Shown: positions 41,702 through 51,363, numbered from the stretch's first letter. The stretch is 64,000 nt of DNA from Persicitalea jodogahamensis (GCF_014651615.1 NZ_BMXF01000008.1:1-64000), one strand, 5' to 3'. Numbers and translations are program-made. Notes: generated by a model not told the origin, from the letters alone.

Positions 41702-43243
41702 ATGCAACAGGAACACGAACATAAAAATCACGGAGACATGCAGCATGGAGACATGGACAAGCGCGGGGTGACGCGTCCCATGATGGACGGAGACACAATG
41801 AAAGAGGACTCCAAAGGCAGTCACGGAGACATGAAAATGGATAAGGAAATGCGGACGAAAATGCTGCACTCCCACCATAGGCAGACGCTCTGGGTGTACT
41901 GGACGCTTATCATTTTCGGCATCTGGATGGCCATGTTTCCCCTGACCTTCAGCTACACCATCGGGGCTGTGCAACCCAGCGGCGGACGGTCCGTATGGCT
42001 CACGATGGACCAGCGCGTCAGCTTTATGCAGTGGAGCGATATCATCAGCGGGTTGCTGCTGGTTTTTTTCGGTTGGCGGTCGCTGACCCCCAACCGTCCG
42101 GTCAGCGTTTGGATCTGTTGTTTCATCGGAATCTGGCTGAGCATGGCTCCCATGATATTCTGGACGCCCACGGCGGTGTCCTACCTCAACAACACCCTGG
42201 TGGGGGCTATGGTCATCGCTCTGAGCATCCTTGTTCCCGGAATGCCCAACATGATTATGTACATGAAAATGGGTTCGGAGGTTCCGCCCGGCTGGAGCTA
42301 CAACCCGTCGAGCTGGCCCCAACGCTGGATCATGATCGTAATGGGCTTCGTGGGCTGGATGGCCTCCCGGTACCTTGGGGCTTTCCAGATGGGGTACATC
42401 GGAGAGGCCTGGGATCCTTTCTTCGGAAGCAGCACCCAAGAGGTGCTTAACTCCGAAATGTCACACTCCTGGCCCATTTCCGACGCGGCAATGGGTTCGC
42501 TGGCCTACACGCTCGAATTCCTGATGGGGTACATGGGAAGCCCCTCGCGCTGGCGAACCATGCCCTGGATGGTCTGCTTTTTCGGTATCCTGGTGGTGCC
42601 GCTGGGGCTGGTCAGCATCTTCCTGGTCATTTCCCAACCCCTGACCGTGGGGGCCTGGTGTACCGTCTGCCTGGTCACGGCCATCATCATGCTGCCTATG
42701 ATCCCCATCGAGCTGGATGAGGTCGTGGCCATGATCCAACATATGGTTCAGGCCAAGAGGCGGGGTGATTCCCTTTGGAAGGTTTTCTGGAAAGGAGGGG
42801 AGCCCTTTGAACACAACAGCGACGAGCGTTCACCCGAGCTTGTCGAATTTTCCGACAAGCCGGGTGAAGTTTTCATGGCTTCCATCTGGGGTATGAGCTT
42901 TCCCTGGACGCTGGTCGTCTCAACGGTTCTGGGCGTATGGATGATGGCCGCCCCCGAGGTGCTAGGAATACCTATTAAGGCCACCGCCGCCGATGTCAAT
43001 CACCTGGGCGGGGCGCTGATCGTGGTCATGGCCGTCATAAGTATGGGGGAGGTGGTCAGGACGGGCCGATACCTGAATGTGCTTTTCGGTCTTGCGGTAG
43101 CCGTGTGGCCCTGGTTCGTGGCAGACAGCAACCTGGCGCTCAATGTCAGCAGCGCGGTGTCCGGGCTTCTGGTGGCAGGACTTTCCCTGCCGAAAGGCGT
43201 AGTCAGGGAAAAATACGGCCTTTGGGACAAATACATAAAGTGA
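41702..43243 (+). CDS. SPW-repeat/VKOR-like polytopic membrane protein
   Basis: The first 60 residues are rich in His, Met and Asp (HEHKNHGDMQHGDMD), suited to metal binding. About ten membrane segments follow, including SPW-like repeats (IWLSMAPMIFW, GVWMMAAPEVLG). A WCTVC motif near residue 318, in LTVGAWCTVCLVTAIIM, resembles the active site of vitamin K epoxide reductase-like proteins. It probably supports thiol redox or copper handling in the envelope. Confidence 0.7.
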   Translation: MQQEHEHKNHGDMQHGDMDKRGVTRPMMDGDTMKEDSKGSHGDMKMDKEMRTKMLHSHHRQTLWVYWTLIIFGIWMAMFPLTFSYTIGAVQPSGGRSVWLTMDQRVSFMQWSDIISGLLLVFFGWRSLTPNRPVSVWICCFIGIWLSMAPMIFWTPTAVSYLNNTLVGAMVIALSILVPGMPNMIMYMKMGSEVPPGWSYNPSSWPQRWIMIVMGFVGWMASRYLGAFQMGYIGEAWDPFFGSSTQEVLNSEMSHSWPISDAAMGSLAYTLEFLMGYMGSPSRWRTMPWMVCFFGILVVPLGLVSIFLVISQPLTVGAWCTVCLVTAIIMLPMIPIELDEVVAMIQHMVQAKRRGDSLWKVFWKGGEPFEHNSDERSPELVEFSDKPGEVFMASIWGMSFPWTLVVSTVLGVWMMAAPEVLGIPIKATAADVNHLGGALIVVMAVISMGEVVRTGRYLNVLFGLAVAVWPWFVADSNLALNVSSAVSGLLVAGLSLPKGVVREKYGLWDKYIK

Positions 43244-43315
43244 AACCTGTTCTGAAAGGGGAAAACCTTGTAAACCCCAAACGGAATTCTGTAATGGTGC
43301 GGATTGAGAACTCCT

Positions 43316-43323
43316 TACTTTTG
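43316..43323 (+). promoter_or_regulatory. -7 box ahead of the copper-storage gene
   Basis: TACTTTTG fits the Bacteroidetes -7 consensus TAnnTTTG exactly. A TTG at the expected -33 distance is not present (ATG instead), so promoter strength may depend on an activator. Confidence 0.45.
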
Positions 43324-43335
43324 CAAAACAACAAA

Positions 43336-43358
43336 AGGAGGGCGGTTTTTGTCCTCCT
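43336..43358 (+). terminator. Hairpin plus T tract in the leader of the copper-storage gene
   Basis: AGGAGG and CCTCCT flank an 11-base loop and are followed by ATTTTTTCC. It lies between the -7 box and the ATG at 43390. It may terminate the upstream gene or act as an attenuator. Confidence 0.5.
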
Positions 43359-43389
43359 ATTTTTTCCACCCTTAACAAACTAAACCATT

Positions 43390-43734
43390 ATGACTAAGGA
43401 ACAGATTCAGGAGTGTATCAAGGCTTGTCAGGAATGCGCCACGGCCTGCGGGCAGTGCATCGACGGCTGTTTGTCGGGAGACGATGTAAAAATGATGGCG
43501 GAGTGCATCCGCACAGACATCGACTGCATGACCATCTGCCAGACAACGGCCCAGTTCATGTCGCTTAACAGCCAGTTTAGCAGCGATATCTGCGAATTGT
43601 GCGCCACGATTTGCGAAAAATGCGCCGAGGAGTGTGATAAGCACGCTGATATGCATGATCATTGCCGCAAGTGTGCGGAAGCTTGCCGCAAGAGCGCCAA
43701 GTCGTGCCGGGAAATGGCTTCGATGGGCAACTAA
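43390..43734 (+). CDS. Csp-like four-helix-bundle copper-binding protein
   Basis: The 114-residue protein has 18 cysteines, mostly in CxxxC and CxxC spacing along amphipathic helices (ECIKACQECATACGQC, then DICELCATICEKCAEEC). This is the pattern of copper storage proteins (Csp, DUF326), which line a helix bundle with Cu(I)-binding thiols. There is no signal peptide, so it should buffer cytosolic copper. Confidence 0.88.
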   Translation: MTKEQIQECIKACQECATACGQCIDGCLSGDDVKMMAECIRTDIDCMTICQTTAQFMSLNSQFSSDICELCATICEKCAEECDKHADMHDHCRKCAEACRKSAKSCREMASMGN

Positions 43735-43891
43735 TCGAACCGATGAACCGTACGTTGGGGCAGAGGCTACATGGAGATATGCGGCTTTTGCCTTATGTAA
43801 ACATAGTCACCCTCTTCCCTGATTCTCCATTGAACCCGCTGTACACACACTGTTCGTCATCTTATTTTCAAACCTTCCTGACTTGACCCTG

Positions 43892-45376
43892 ATGAAGCGC
43901 ATTGAGTTCCTTAAAACCCTGGGCCTGAGTACCGTCGGATTGGCCGTATCCGAGAGCCTGCTGTCGGGCTGCATGGACATGAGCGAAATGAACGCCGTCG
44001 CGCCCGACATCATGCAGGGCGCTTTCACGACGCCGCTCCCAACGCCTGAAATGGCTGTGTCGGGGACGTCCCTGAATGCCCACGGCATGAGCGGATCGGT
44101 CATGCCGGGTAAAAGCGGATCGATGCTGGGCTACCGGAATGGTATCCTGGGGCCAACCATCCGAGCCGAGCGGGGCAGCGTGGTGACTATGCCTTTCACC
44201 AATGGCCTTACCGGGGAAACCAACATTCACTGGCACGGTCTGCTCGTTCCACCCGCCATGGACGGACATCCCGAGCAGATGGTGAAGGCCGGACAATCGT
44301 TCAACTATACTTTCAGGATAGATCAACCCGCAGGTATGGCGTGGTACCATCCGCATCCGCACATGGAGACGGGACGTCAGGTTTTCATGGGCCTGGCGGG
44401 GATGTTCATCGTCGAAAGCCCCGAGGAACGCGCCCTGAAACTCCCGTCGGGCGAGTATGAAATCCCGATGGTGATCCAGGACAAGCGCGTCGATGCCAGC
44501 GGAGGACTGGTGTACAACCCGACGATGGGTGAGGTCATGATCGGCTACATGGGCGACACCATCACGGTGAACGGGGCGCACGCCCCGTATCGCAGCGTGA
44601 GTTCGCGAACCTACCGCCTCCGGGTACTCAATGGTTCAAACGCCCGGATATACAACCTGGCACTGAGCAGCGGCGATCCGTTCACGGTCATCGGCTCCGA
44701 CGGGGGGCTGCTGCCTTCCCCTGAACCCGTCACCAACCTGCTGCTCGCTCCCGGCGAACGGGCCGACCTGCTACTGGATTTTGGCAAAATGAATTTGAAC
44801 GGTGAGGTTTTTCTGCAAAGCAATCCGTTTTCCGGCGCAGACTCGCAGGGACGCCAGGGCTTCAAAATCATGAAATTCGTGGTGGACAAAACCGAAAGCG
44901 ACTCATTCGCTCTGCCCCTTACGCTGACTAACATCCCGGCCTTGTCCGCTGCTTCCGCCGCCAAAACCCGGACTTTCGACATCGGAATTTCCATGGAAGG
45001 CTCGGGCAAGCACAAGATGGGCAAGAAGAAAAGTATGGCGGGGATGCACACGATCAACGGCAAGACCTTTTCGATGGACCGGATCGATGAGGCGGTGCCG
45101 CTGAACAACGTTGAAATCTGGGAGTTCAACAATGCCAACGGCGACGAGCCGCACCCGATGCACATGCACGGCACGTTCTTTCAGATAGTCAGCCGCGCGG
45201 GCGGACGGAACAAAATCGTGGCCCATGAGAAGGGCTGGAAGGACACCGTACTGGTTATGCCGGGCGAAAGCGTGCGCGTCATCACCAAATTCGAGCGGGC
45301 CGGAAAGTTCGTCTTTCACTGCCACAATCTCGAACACGAGGACGACGGCATGATGCTCAATTTCCAGGTAAGCTAG
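43892..45376 (+). CDS. Multicopper oxidase, CueO-like, lipoprotein
   Basis: ATG at 43892 (MKRIEFLKTLGL) is preferred over a TTG nine bases upstream. A lipobox LSGC (Cys27) suggests membrane anchoring. The copper sites are complete: HWHG, WYHPHPH, HPMHMHG and HCHNLEHEDDGMM with the axial Met. It should oxidise Cu(I) to the less toxic Cu(II) outside the cytoplasm. Confidence 0.9.
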   Translation: MKRIEFLKTLGLSTVGLAVSESLLSGCMDMSEMNAVAPDIMQGAFTTPLPTPEMAVSGTSLNAHGMSGSVMPGKSGSMLGYRNGILGPTIRAERGSVVTMPFTNGLTGETNIHWHGLLVPPAMDGHPEQMVKAGQSFNYTFRIDQPAGMAWYHPHPHMETGRQVFMGLAGMFIVESPEERALKLPSGEYEIPMVIQDKRVDASGGLVYNPTMGEVMIGYMGDTITVNGAHAPYRSVSSRTYRLRVLNGSNARIYNLALSSGDPFTVIGSDGGLLPSPEPVTNLLLAPGERADLLLDFGKMNLNGEVFLQSNPFSGADSQGRQGFKIMKFVVDKTESDSFALPLTLTNIPALSAASAAKTRTFDIGISMEGSGKHKMGKKKSMAGMHTINGKTFSMDRIDEAVPLNNVEIWEFNNANGDEPHPMHMHGTFFQIVSRAGGRNKIVAHEKGWKDTVLVMPGESVRVITKFERAGKFVFHCHNLEHEDDGMMLNFQVS

Positions 45377-45425
45377 GGCTTCGCCCAATATTTTTACTTC
45401 TTAAATTTCATACCAACTCAAACTG

Positions 45426-45899
45426 ATGAATAAGACAATCAACTTAGTATTTGCCCTCCTGATTTCAACGCTGGGTTTCGCTCAGCATGAAGGCCACCAA
45501 ATGGCCGAAGCGAAAATTGATCCGGCACTTACTGCCTACTACAAAGTGAAGAACGCACTCGTTGATTCCGACGCCAAAACGGCGGCTACCGAGGCGAAGA
45601 GACTGGCGACTCTCTTGAAAAAGTCTGAGAAAACGATTGGTTCCGATGCTTACCGGGCCGCCAATGCCATGAGCGCATCGACCGACATCGCCGCCCAGCG
45701 CGCCCAGCTCGGTTCCCTAACGGAAGGAGTGTACCGGGCGGTGAAGAAAGCGAAGCCCGAAAATACGGTGTACTACGCTTACTGTCCCATGGCCAATAAC
45801 AACAAGGGCGGGTACTGGCTGAGTGAGAAAAAGGAAATCGCCAATCCTTACTATGGCAGCAAAATGCTCAAGTGCGGGAGCGTGAAGGAGACGCTCTGA
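45426..45899 (+). CDS. DUF3347 copper-associated periplasmic protein
   Basis: A signal peptide ending STLGFAQ is followed by a helical domain (YYKVKNALVDSDAKTA) and a conserved tail YCPMANNNKGGYWLSEK with NPYYGSKMLKCGS. The tail matches the lipoprotein at 60781. DUF3347 proteins accompany copper and CusCBA efflux systems; a metal-binding role is inferred. Its stop overlaps the next ATG. Confidence 0.82.
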   Translation: MNKTINLVFALLISTLGFAQHEGHQMAEAKIDPALTAYYKVKNALVDSDAKTAATEAKRLATLLKKSEKTIGSDAYRAANAMSASTDIAAQRAQLGSLTEGVYRAVKKAKPENTVYYAYCPMANNNKGGYWLSEKKEIANPYYGSKMLKCGSVKETL

Positions 45900-46681
45900 T
45901 GAAGAAAGCCGAGCTGCACCGTAAAATTCGCAAGAGCCACCGCTACCTAGGGGTGGCTCTTGGTGTTCAATTCCTGTTCTGGACACTGGGCGGGCTTTAT
46001 TTCAGTTGGTCGAACATGGACGAAGTTCACGGAGATCCTCAGAAACATCCGACTCCGTTCTTCGACGCCCGGCAGGTCTGGGCTTCGCCCACCACGGCCA
46101 TCGACGCCTTACGAAATCAGACACGAGTGGATTCCATTATGAGCATCCAGACGGCTGAAGTGCTGGGCAATCCTGTTTATCAAATCCACTACACCAGCCA
46201 CGAAGGCGACGCGGGTATGTCCAAACGGGTGCAGTTGGCCGATGCCCGCACCGGGGCGCTTCTTCCGCCGCTTACTCAGACCGAGGCCGTGCGGGTGGCG
46301 AGTGACCGATTCAATGGCGAGCCGACCGTTACCGAGGTGGAACTCCTAACCGAGACCAACGGCCACCACGAGTATCGGGAGCAGCCACTGCCCGCCTACG
46401 CTGTAACGTTCGCCAGCCCCGGCAGCACGACGGTTTACGTCTCGACTCAATTGGGGACGGTTCAGAAATACCGCAACAACAAGTGGCGGGTCTTTGATTT
46501 TCTGTGGATGCTGCACACGATGGACTACCAGAGCCGCGACAACCTCGGCAACTGGCTGCTGCGGGCTTTCTCGATCTTCGGTCTGCTGACGGTCGCTTCG
46601 GGATTCGGTCTGTATTTCGTAAGCCGGAAAAAGAAGTTATTGACTAAAAAGAATGTCAGAAGGGCAGACAAGGCCTACTGA
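45899..46681 (+). CDS. PepSY-domain membrane protein
   Basis: ATG at 45899 overlaps the DUF3347 stop. The 260-residue protein has an N-terminal membrane helix (YLGVALGVQFLFWTLGGLYF), a periplasmic PepSY-like region and a C-terminal helix (AFSIFGLLTVASGFGLYF), with HRKIRKSHRYLG at the start. These proteins resemble heme-oxygenase-like PiuB membrane proteins and occur in metal operons. Exact role unknown. Confidence 0.75.
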   Translation: MKKAELHRKIRKSHRYLGVALGVQFLFWTLGGLYFSWSNMDEVHGDPQKHPTPFFDARQVWASPTTAIDALRNQTRVDSIMSIQTAEVLGNPVYQIHYTSHEGDAGMSKRVQLADARTGALLPPLTQTEAVRVASDRFNGEPTVTEVELLTETNGHHEYREQPLPAYAVTFASPGSTTVYVSTQLGTVQKYRNNKWRVFDFLWMLHTMDYQSRDNLGNWLLRAFSIFGLLTVASGFGLYFVSRKKKLLTKKNVRRADKAY

Positions 46682-46708
46682 CCCAATTTATACAAACTCT
46701 TGGATTTT

Positions 46709-46837
46709 ATGAAAATGATGGACAATATGAATGGCAACGGTTTTATGGGAATGGGCATGTGGATCGGTGGACTGGTCCTACTGGTTCTTATTCTGCTGGC
46801 CGTTTGGCTTTTTAAGAAAATCAGCAACAAGGGGTAG
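46709..46837 (+). CDS. 42-residue Met-rich membrane peptide
   Basis: The product reads MKMMDNMNGNGFMGMGMWIGG, followed by a membrane helix (LVLLVLILLAVWLF) and a basic end. Six Met residues fall in the first 17 positions. Its TAG is directly followed by the next gene's ATG. It may bind Cu(I) with its Met-rich head, which is inference. Confidence 0.5.
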   Translation: MKMMDNMNGNGFMGMGMWIGGLVLLVLILLAVWLFKKISNKG

Positions 46838-47362
46838 ATGGAAAGTCTAAGCCCAATTTTATTCCTGGTTCCCGGCATCGCGCTGACCCTGGCGGTCGTG
46901 GCTTATCGGTACTTTTCAAAGCGGGTCTCCAACCGCCGCGCCTACCGGCGCTACGTGGCGGCGGTGGCCGGGATGGCCTATCTCCTCAATTTTGCCTGGG
47001 AGGTCTCGCAGGGGTTCCTGTACCAAGGCTACGAGTACGATTTCCAGCATATCTCCTTCTGCGCGCTGGCCTCCGTCGCGGATGTTTTCATGGTCTTCCT
47101 GCTGCTTTTCGGCTTCGGACTGATTTACGGAGACGTCTATTGGACATGCCATCTGTCCCCCTACCGGATCGCGGCCTTGATGGCAGCGGGCGGTGTGGGG
47201 GCCATTGTCGCCGAAACACTGCACACCGGGCGGGGTAGCTGGTCTTACGCTGAGGCCATGCCCCTGCTTCCCTGGGTGAATGTGGGCCTGACGCCCGTGC
47301 TTCAGTTCACCATTCTGCCCCTGGTCATCTTTTGGGCATGCAGGAAATTCATCAATGGTTAG
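46838..47362 (+). CDS. Membrane protein with NFAWE motif, 174 aa
   Basis: About five membrane segments are predicted. YLLNFAWEVSQGFLYQGY sits between helices two and three and is a conserved-looking Trp/Glu motif. Family not recognised with certainty. It ends the operon that starts with the oxidase at 43892. Confidence 0.6.
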   Translation: MESLSPILFLVPGIALTLAVVAYRYFSKRVSNRRAYRRYVAAVAGMAYLLNFAWEVSQGFLYQGYEYDFQHISFCALASVADVFMVFLLLFGFGLIYGDVYWTCHLSPYRIAALMAAGGVGAIVAETLHTGRGSWSYAEAMPLLPWVNVGLTPVLQFTILPLVIFWACRKFING

Positions 47363-47649
47363 AATGAAACTACACCGCCAGCCAGTCGATTCGAACACCT
47401 GTAGGATCTTCGGCACTCGACAAATTCCGATGTCTCGCATCGGCTAATGTGTAGGCGGTGAGGAATATTTTATTGGGCAATAACAAATGGGGTGCCTTGT
47501 AAAAGTCTAAAAATCTTGTGCTCAGGCTTTACATTAGCCAGGCTCAAAAATGTGCAAGGTTCTGCCATGATTCTATAACAGCAACGCTACCTGTTGTTTT
47601 TATTTTTGCTAGTGAATCTTTTTGTTAACAATAGAATATTTCGGCTGCG

Positions 47650-48210
47650 ATGAAGGTACAGGCAAGAAAGCACGAAGAGCCCACAAATCAGAAGAATGAT
47701 CCATCAGCCGGCTTTAAAAGTAAAACTGGCGATCCTGAATGGAGAACCGTGTCCACGAATAAGCCCCAGCATTCCTGTTCCGAAAACCAGCAGTTTATTT
47801 CTCAGATGAGGCGTGTCGTGGACGCAACAATCGACGAGCAATTTGCGAGCGGTAACTCAGTAAATTTTTCAGACCGAATCAGCGAGGGATTCGGTCAGGA
47901 ATACGATTTGCTGGAAGCGTTGTTTTTCCAAATTCAGGACGTTTCGCTCGAAGAATACATCCTGACTCGAAAGATTGAAAAAACCAAGGAGGTTCTGGTT
48001 TATACGGACTGTCCGATGCCGGAGATTGCCCGCTTGCTGGACTTTGACAATGTGGCACACCTTACCCGGATATTGAAAAAATACACCGGGTACAATTTTG
48101 AACACTTTGTAAACATTCGCCGGGAAAAAAGGGCAATCATGGATAAAGCGGGTGAGAACGGCGGAGAAAAGAACGAAGCAGTTGAGGTTCGAATGACCGC
48201 TGGGAGGTGA
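47650..48210 (+). CDS. AraC-like HTH regulator
   Basis: The first 60 residues are low-complexity. The C-terminal half carries an AraC-type double HTH: SLEEYILTRKIEKTKEVL, PEIARLLDFDNVAHLTRILKKYTGYNF. No cupin or ligand domain is evident. It sits 68 bases ahead of the copper ATPase and probably controls it. The role in copper sensing is inferred. Confidence 0.8.
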   Translation: MKVQARKHEEPTNQKNDPSAGFKSKTGDPEWRTVSTNKPQHSCSENQQFISQMRRVVDATIDEQFASGNSVNFSDRISEGFGQEYDLLEALFFQIQDVSLEEYILTRKIEKTKEVLVYTDCPMPEIARLLDFDNVAHLTRILKKYTGYNFEHFVNIRREKRAIMDKAGENGGEKNEAVEVRMTAGR

Positions 48211-48278
48211 ATTGAAAATAAAAGAACACACTGGCCTTTGTATTGATCCGGGTACACCTCATATAGGGTAAACATACT

Positions 48279-50540
48279 ATGGAAACACTAATTTCAGATA
48301 TAGAAAAAAGCAGTAAGGCGAAGCGGGGCAACCGCATCAAAGAAACGTTCCCGGTGCTGGGAATGACCTGCGCCGGTTGCGCGGCCAGCGTGGAGAGCAT
48401 GCTCAAATCGACGGAGGGCGTGTACGACGCCGGCGTGAACTACGCCAACCAGACCGCCTGGGTGGAATACGAAGACTCGGTCAAGCCGGAAGACCTACAG
48501 AACGCGGTGCGTTCCGTTGGGTACGATCTGGTGGTCGATGTCGAGGATCCCCGGCAAGTGCAGCAGGAAATCCAGCAGAAGCAGTACGAGGAACTGAAAA
48601 AACGCACCATCTGGGCGTCGCTGCTTTCCCTTCCCATCGTGGTGATCGGCATGTTCTTCATGGATATGCCCTACGCTAACTGGATCATGATGGCGCTGGC
48701 GACGCCCGTTGTGTTCTACTTCGGGCGGAGTTTCTTCAGCAACGCCTACAAACAGGCCAAATTTGGCAAGGCCAACATGGACACCCTGGTGGCGGTGAGT
48801 ACCGGGATCGCCTACCTGTTCAGTGCCTTCAACACCTTCTATCCCCAATTCTGGGAGCGGCAGGGCCTGCCCGCCCACGTTTACTTCGAGGCGGCGGCGG
48901 TCATCATCGCCTTCATTTTGCTGGGCAAACTGCTGGAAGAACGGGCCAAGTCCAACACCTCCTCCGCCATCAAGAAACTAATGGGCATGCAGCCGAAAAC
49001 CGTGCGGGTAATTGCGGACGGGGCCGAGCGGGAGATTCCCGTTTCACAGGTGCAGGTCGGCAACATCATCGTGGTGAGGCCCGGTGAAAGAATCCCGGTG
49101 GACGGAAACGTGTCTGGTGGAGATTCCTACGTCGATGAAAGCATGATCAGCGGCGAACCCGTCGCGGTCGCCAAAGCTGCGGGAGACGCCGTGTTTGCCG
49201 GTACCATCAACCAGAAAGGAAGTTTCGAGTTTGAAGCCGAAAAGGTGGGCGGCGACACGGTGCTGGCCCAAATCATCAGCATGGTGCAGCAGGCCCAGGG
49301 CAGCAAGGCGCCCGTCCAGAAGCTGGTCGACCGGATTGCGGGTATCTTCGTTCCCGTCGTGATGGGCATTGCCGTGCTGACCTTCGCCGTTTGGATGCTG
49401 GTGGGCGGGGAAGGTGCATTCACCCACGCTCTGCTGACCTCAGTCACCGTCCTGGTGATCGCCTGCCCCTGCGCGCTGGGCCTGGCTACGCCGACCGCCA
49501 TCATGGTCGGAGTGGGAAAGGGGGCAGAGAACAACATTTTGATCAAAGACGCGGAAAGCCTGGAATTGGGCCACAAAGTCAATGCAATCGTGCTGGACAA
49601 AACCGGCACCATTACCGAAGGCAAGCCCGTGGTGACCGAACAGCAGTGGTACGGCTCAACCGACGACCGAACGCTTTACAAACGGGTTCTGTACGCCATG
49701 GAAGCCCGTTCCGAGCATCCCCTGGCCGAAGCGGTGGTCGATCGGTTGAAGGAAGAAGGGGTGCAGGCCATTACGTTGGATGAATTTGAAAGCGTTACGG
49801 GCCAGGGCGTGAGGGCCGTCAGCGGCGGAGCCGAGTATTTCATCGGCAACAAAAAACTTATGGATGAACGCGGCGTTCTCGTGGCTGAAGCGCTGGCTGA
49901 ACAGGCCGGGGAGTGGCAGCAGCGCGCCAACACGGTGGTTTATTTCGCCCGCGAAAAGGAAGCGGTGTCCCTCATGGCCATCGCCGATAAGGTCAGGCCC
50001 AGCTCGAAGGAGGCCATCGAAACGATGCAGGGCAGGGGCATCGAGGTGTACATGCTGACGGGAGACAACCGGCAGACTGCCGCCGCAGTAGCCGGGCAGG
50101 TCGGGTTGAAACGCTTCGAAGCCGAAGTGATGCCTTCGGAAAAAGCCGCTTTTATCAAGAAGCTACAGGCTGAGGGCAAAATTGTGGCGATGGTGGGCGA
50201 CGGCATCAACGACAGCCACGCCCTGGCTCAGGCCGACGTGAGCATCGCTATGGGAAAAGGCTCCGACATTGCCATGGACGTGGCCAAGATGACCCTTATT
50301 ACGTCCGACCTGAACATGATACCCAAGGCGTTAAAGCTTTCCAGCAAAACGGTACGCACCATCCGCCAGAATCTGTTCTGGGCTTTCATCTATAATCTCA
50401 TCGGAATTCCCATCGCCGCTGGGTTGCTCTACCCGGTCAATGGTTTCCTGCTCGATCCGATGATCGCCGGGGCGGCCATGGCGCTGAGTTCCGTATCGGT
50501 GGTGACCAACAGCCTCCGGTTGAAATCGGCCAAAATATAG
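48279..50540 (+). CDS. copA: CopA copper P1B-type ATPase
   Basis: The 753-residue protein has an N-terminal HMA domain (GMTCAGC, Cys31 and Cys34), eight membrane segments, a CPC ion site in ACPCALG near residue 395, the phosphorylation motif DKTGT near residue 440 and GDGIND. It exports Cu(I) from the cytoplasm. The GDGINDS variant has Ser where Ala is usual. Confidence 0.95.
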   Translation: METLISDIEKSSKAKRGNRIKETFPVLGMTCAGCAASVESMLKSTEGVYDAGVNYANQTAWVEYEDSVKPEDLQNAVRSVGYDLVVDVEDPRQVQQEIQQKQYEELKKRTIWASLLSLPIVVIGMFFMDMPYANWIMMALATPVVFYFGRSFFSNAYKQAKFGKANMDTLVAVSTGIAYLFSAFNTFYPQFWERQGLPAHVYFEAAAVIIAFILLGKLLEERAKSNTSSAIKKLMGMQPKTVRVIADGAEREIPVSQVQVGNIIVVRPGERIPVDGNVSGGDSYVDESMISGEPVAVAKAAGDAVFAGTINQKGSFEFEAEKVGGDTVLAQIISMVQQAQGSKAPVQKLVDRIAGIFVPVVMGIAVLTFAVWMLVGGEGAFTHALLTSVTVLVIACPCALGLATPTAIMVGVGKGAENNILIKDAESLELGHKVNAIVLDKTGTITEGKPVVTEQQWYGSTDDRTLYKRVLYAMEARSEHPLAEAVVDRLKEEGVQAITLDEFESVTGQGVRAVSGGAEYFIGNKKLMDERGVLVAEALAEQAGEWQQRANTVVYFAREKEAVSLMAIADKVRPSSKEAIETMQGRGIEVYMLTGDNRQTAAAVAGQVGLKRFEAEVMPSEKAAFIKKLQAEGKIVAMVGDGINDSHALAQADVSIAMGKGSDIAMDVAKMTLITSDLNMIPKALKLSSKTVRTIRQNLFWAFIYNLIGIPIAAGLLYPVNGFLLDPMIAGAAMALSSVSVVTNSLRLKSAKI

Positions 50541-50755
50541 CCATTACTGTTTAGGGAGCAGGAGGGGGCGTCTTGACCAAATTTATGCAATCCACAACCG
50601 GAATTGTGTAGCATGAACCCACCCTTACTGTGTTAACTTTATCTAACTGGCTTTCTAATCATCCGGTATAATTCGGATTCTGGAAAGTCGTACTGCCGGG
50701 TAGTCGAAAATCCGCTCGTCAGTCCCTATATTTTTCAAACAAGACACTCATTCCC

Positions 50756-50965
50756 ATGAAAACCTTAAAATTCAATACAAACATTAAGTGTGGCGGATGC
50801 CTCCAACAGGTCACGCCCAAACTCAACGAAGTGGCGGGCAACGGCCGCTGGCAGGTGGATCTCGCCGACCCCAGGAAAGTGCTGACTGTCGAGACCGATT
50901 CTTCTAACGAGGAGTCCATCGTGTCGGCCGTGCGAGAGGCGGGCTTTGAGGCCCAGGCAGTTTGA
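50756..50965 (+). CDS. copZ: CopZ-like copper chaperone
   Basis: The 69-residue HMA-fold protein has a KCGGC metal site near residues 12-16 in place of the usual MxCxxC. The remainder follows the beta-alpha-beta pattern (LTVETDSSNEESIVSAV). It should pass Cu(I) to the ATPase. A very strong palindromic terminator follows. Confidence 0.8.
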   Translation: MKTLKFNTNIKCGGCLQQVTPKLNEVAGNGRWQVDLADPRKVLTVETDSSNEESIVSAVREAGFEAQAV

Positions 50966-51037
50966 GCTGCGACAGGCCTCCTGCGTCTGCAAAGGAACGA
51001 GCCGACCAGAACCACATGGTTCAGATTTAAAATGATT

Positions 51038-51081
51038 GTAAACCAAAAGGGGGCGGAAATTTCCGCCCCCTTTTGGTTTAC
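51038..51081. terminator. Perfect 44-bp palindrome, bidirectional terminator
   Basis: GTAAACCAAAAGGGGGCGG and its exact complement meet at AAATTT. A-rich and T-rich ends give a terminator in both directions between the convergent copZ-like gene and the Cys-rich gene. It is preceded and followed by T or A tracts. Confidence 0.85.
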
Positions 51082-51293
51082 TTTTTTGCGCAACAGGCTG
51101 GTAATTCCGCCACTGTTCCGTTTTCATAAGGGCAGTCGGGTGTCCCGGCCAACGGGCAATCTATCTTGGGGCAATCTGCGGTGCCTTCGAGAGGACACGC
51201 GGATTCGGTGGCCTTGAATCCGTAACCATAGGCGAGACCTGCAACTGCCAACATACTGGTGGCGGCGAAAATCGTTATTCTCTTTTTCATCAC
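51078..51293 (-). CDS. Small Cys-rich secreted protein
   Basis: This 71-residue protein has a signal-like start (ITIFAATSMLAVAGLAYG) and a mature part with seven cysteines arranged as two CPLxGTxDCP repeats and a CC near the end. The repeats resemble short metal-binding knots. It faces away from copZ and its stop overlaps the terminator. It is a candidate periplasmic copper binder. Confidence 0.6.
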   Translation of the reverse strand: MMKKRITIFAATSMLAVAGLAYGYGFKATESACPLEGTADCPKIDCPLAGTPDCPYENGTVAELPACCAKK

Positions 51294-51363
51294 TTTTTCA
51301 GTTTAAATATTTACACTAATTTATCTCGACAAAGATGCACCCGGCAAGGGGGTGGTCGCCAAG

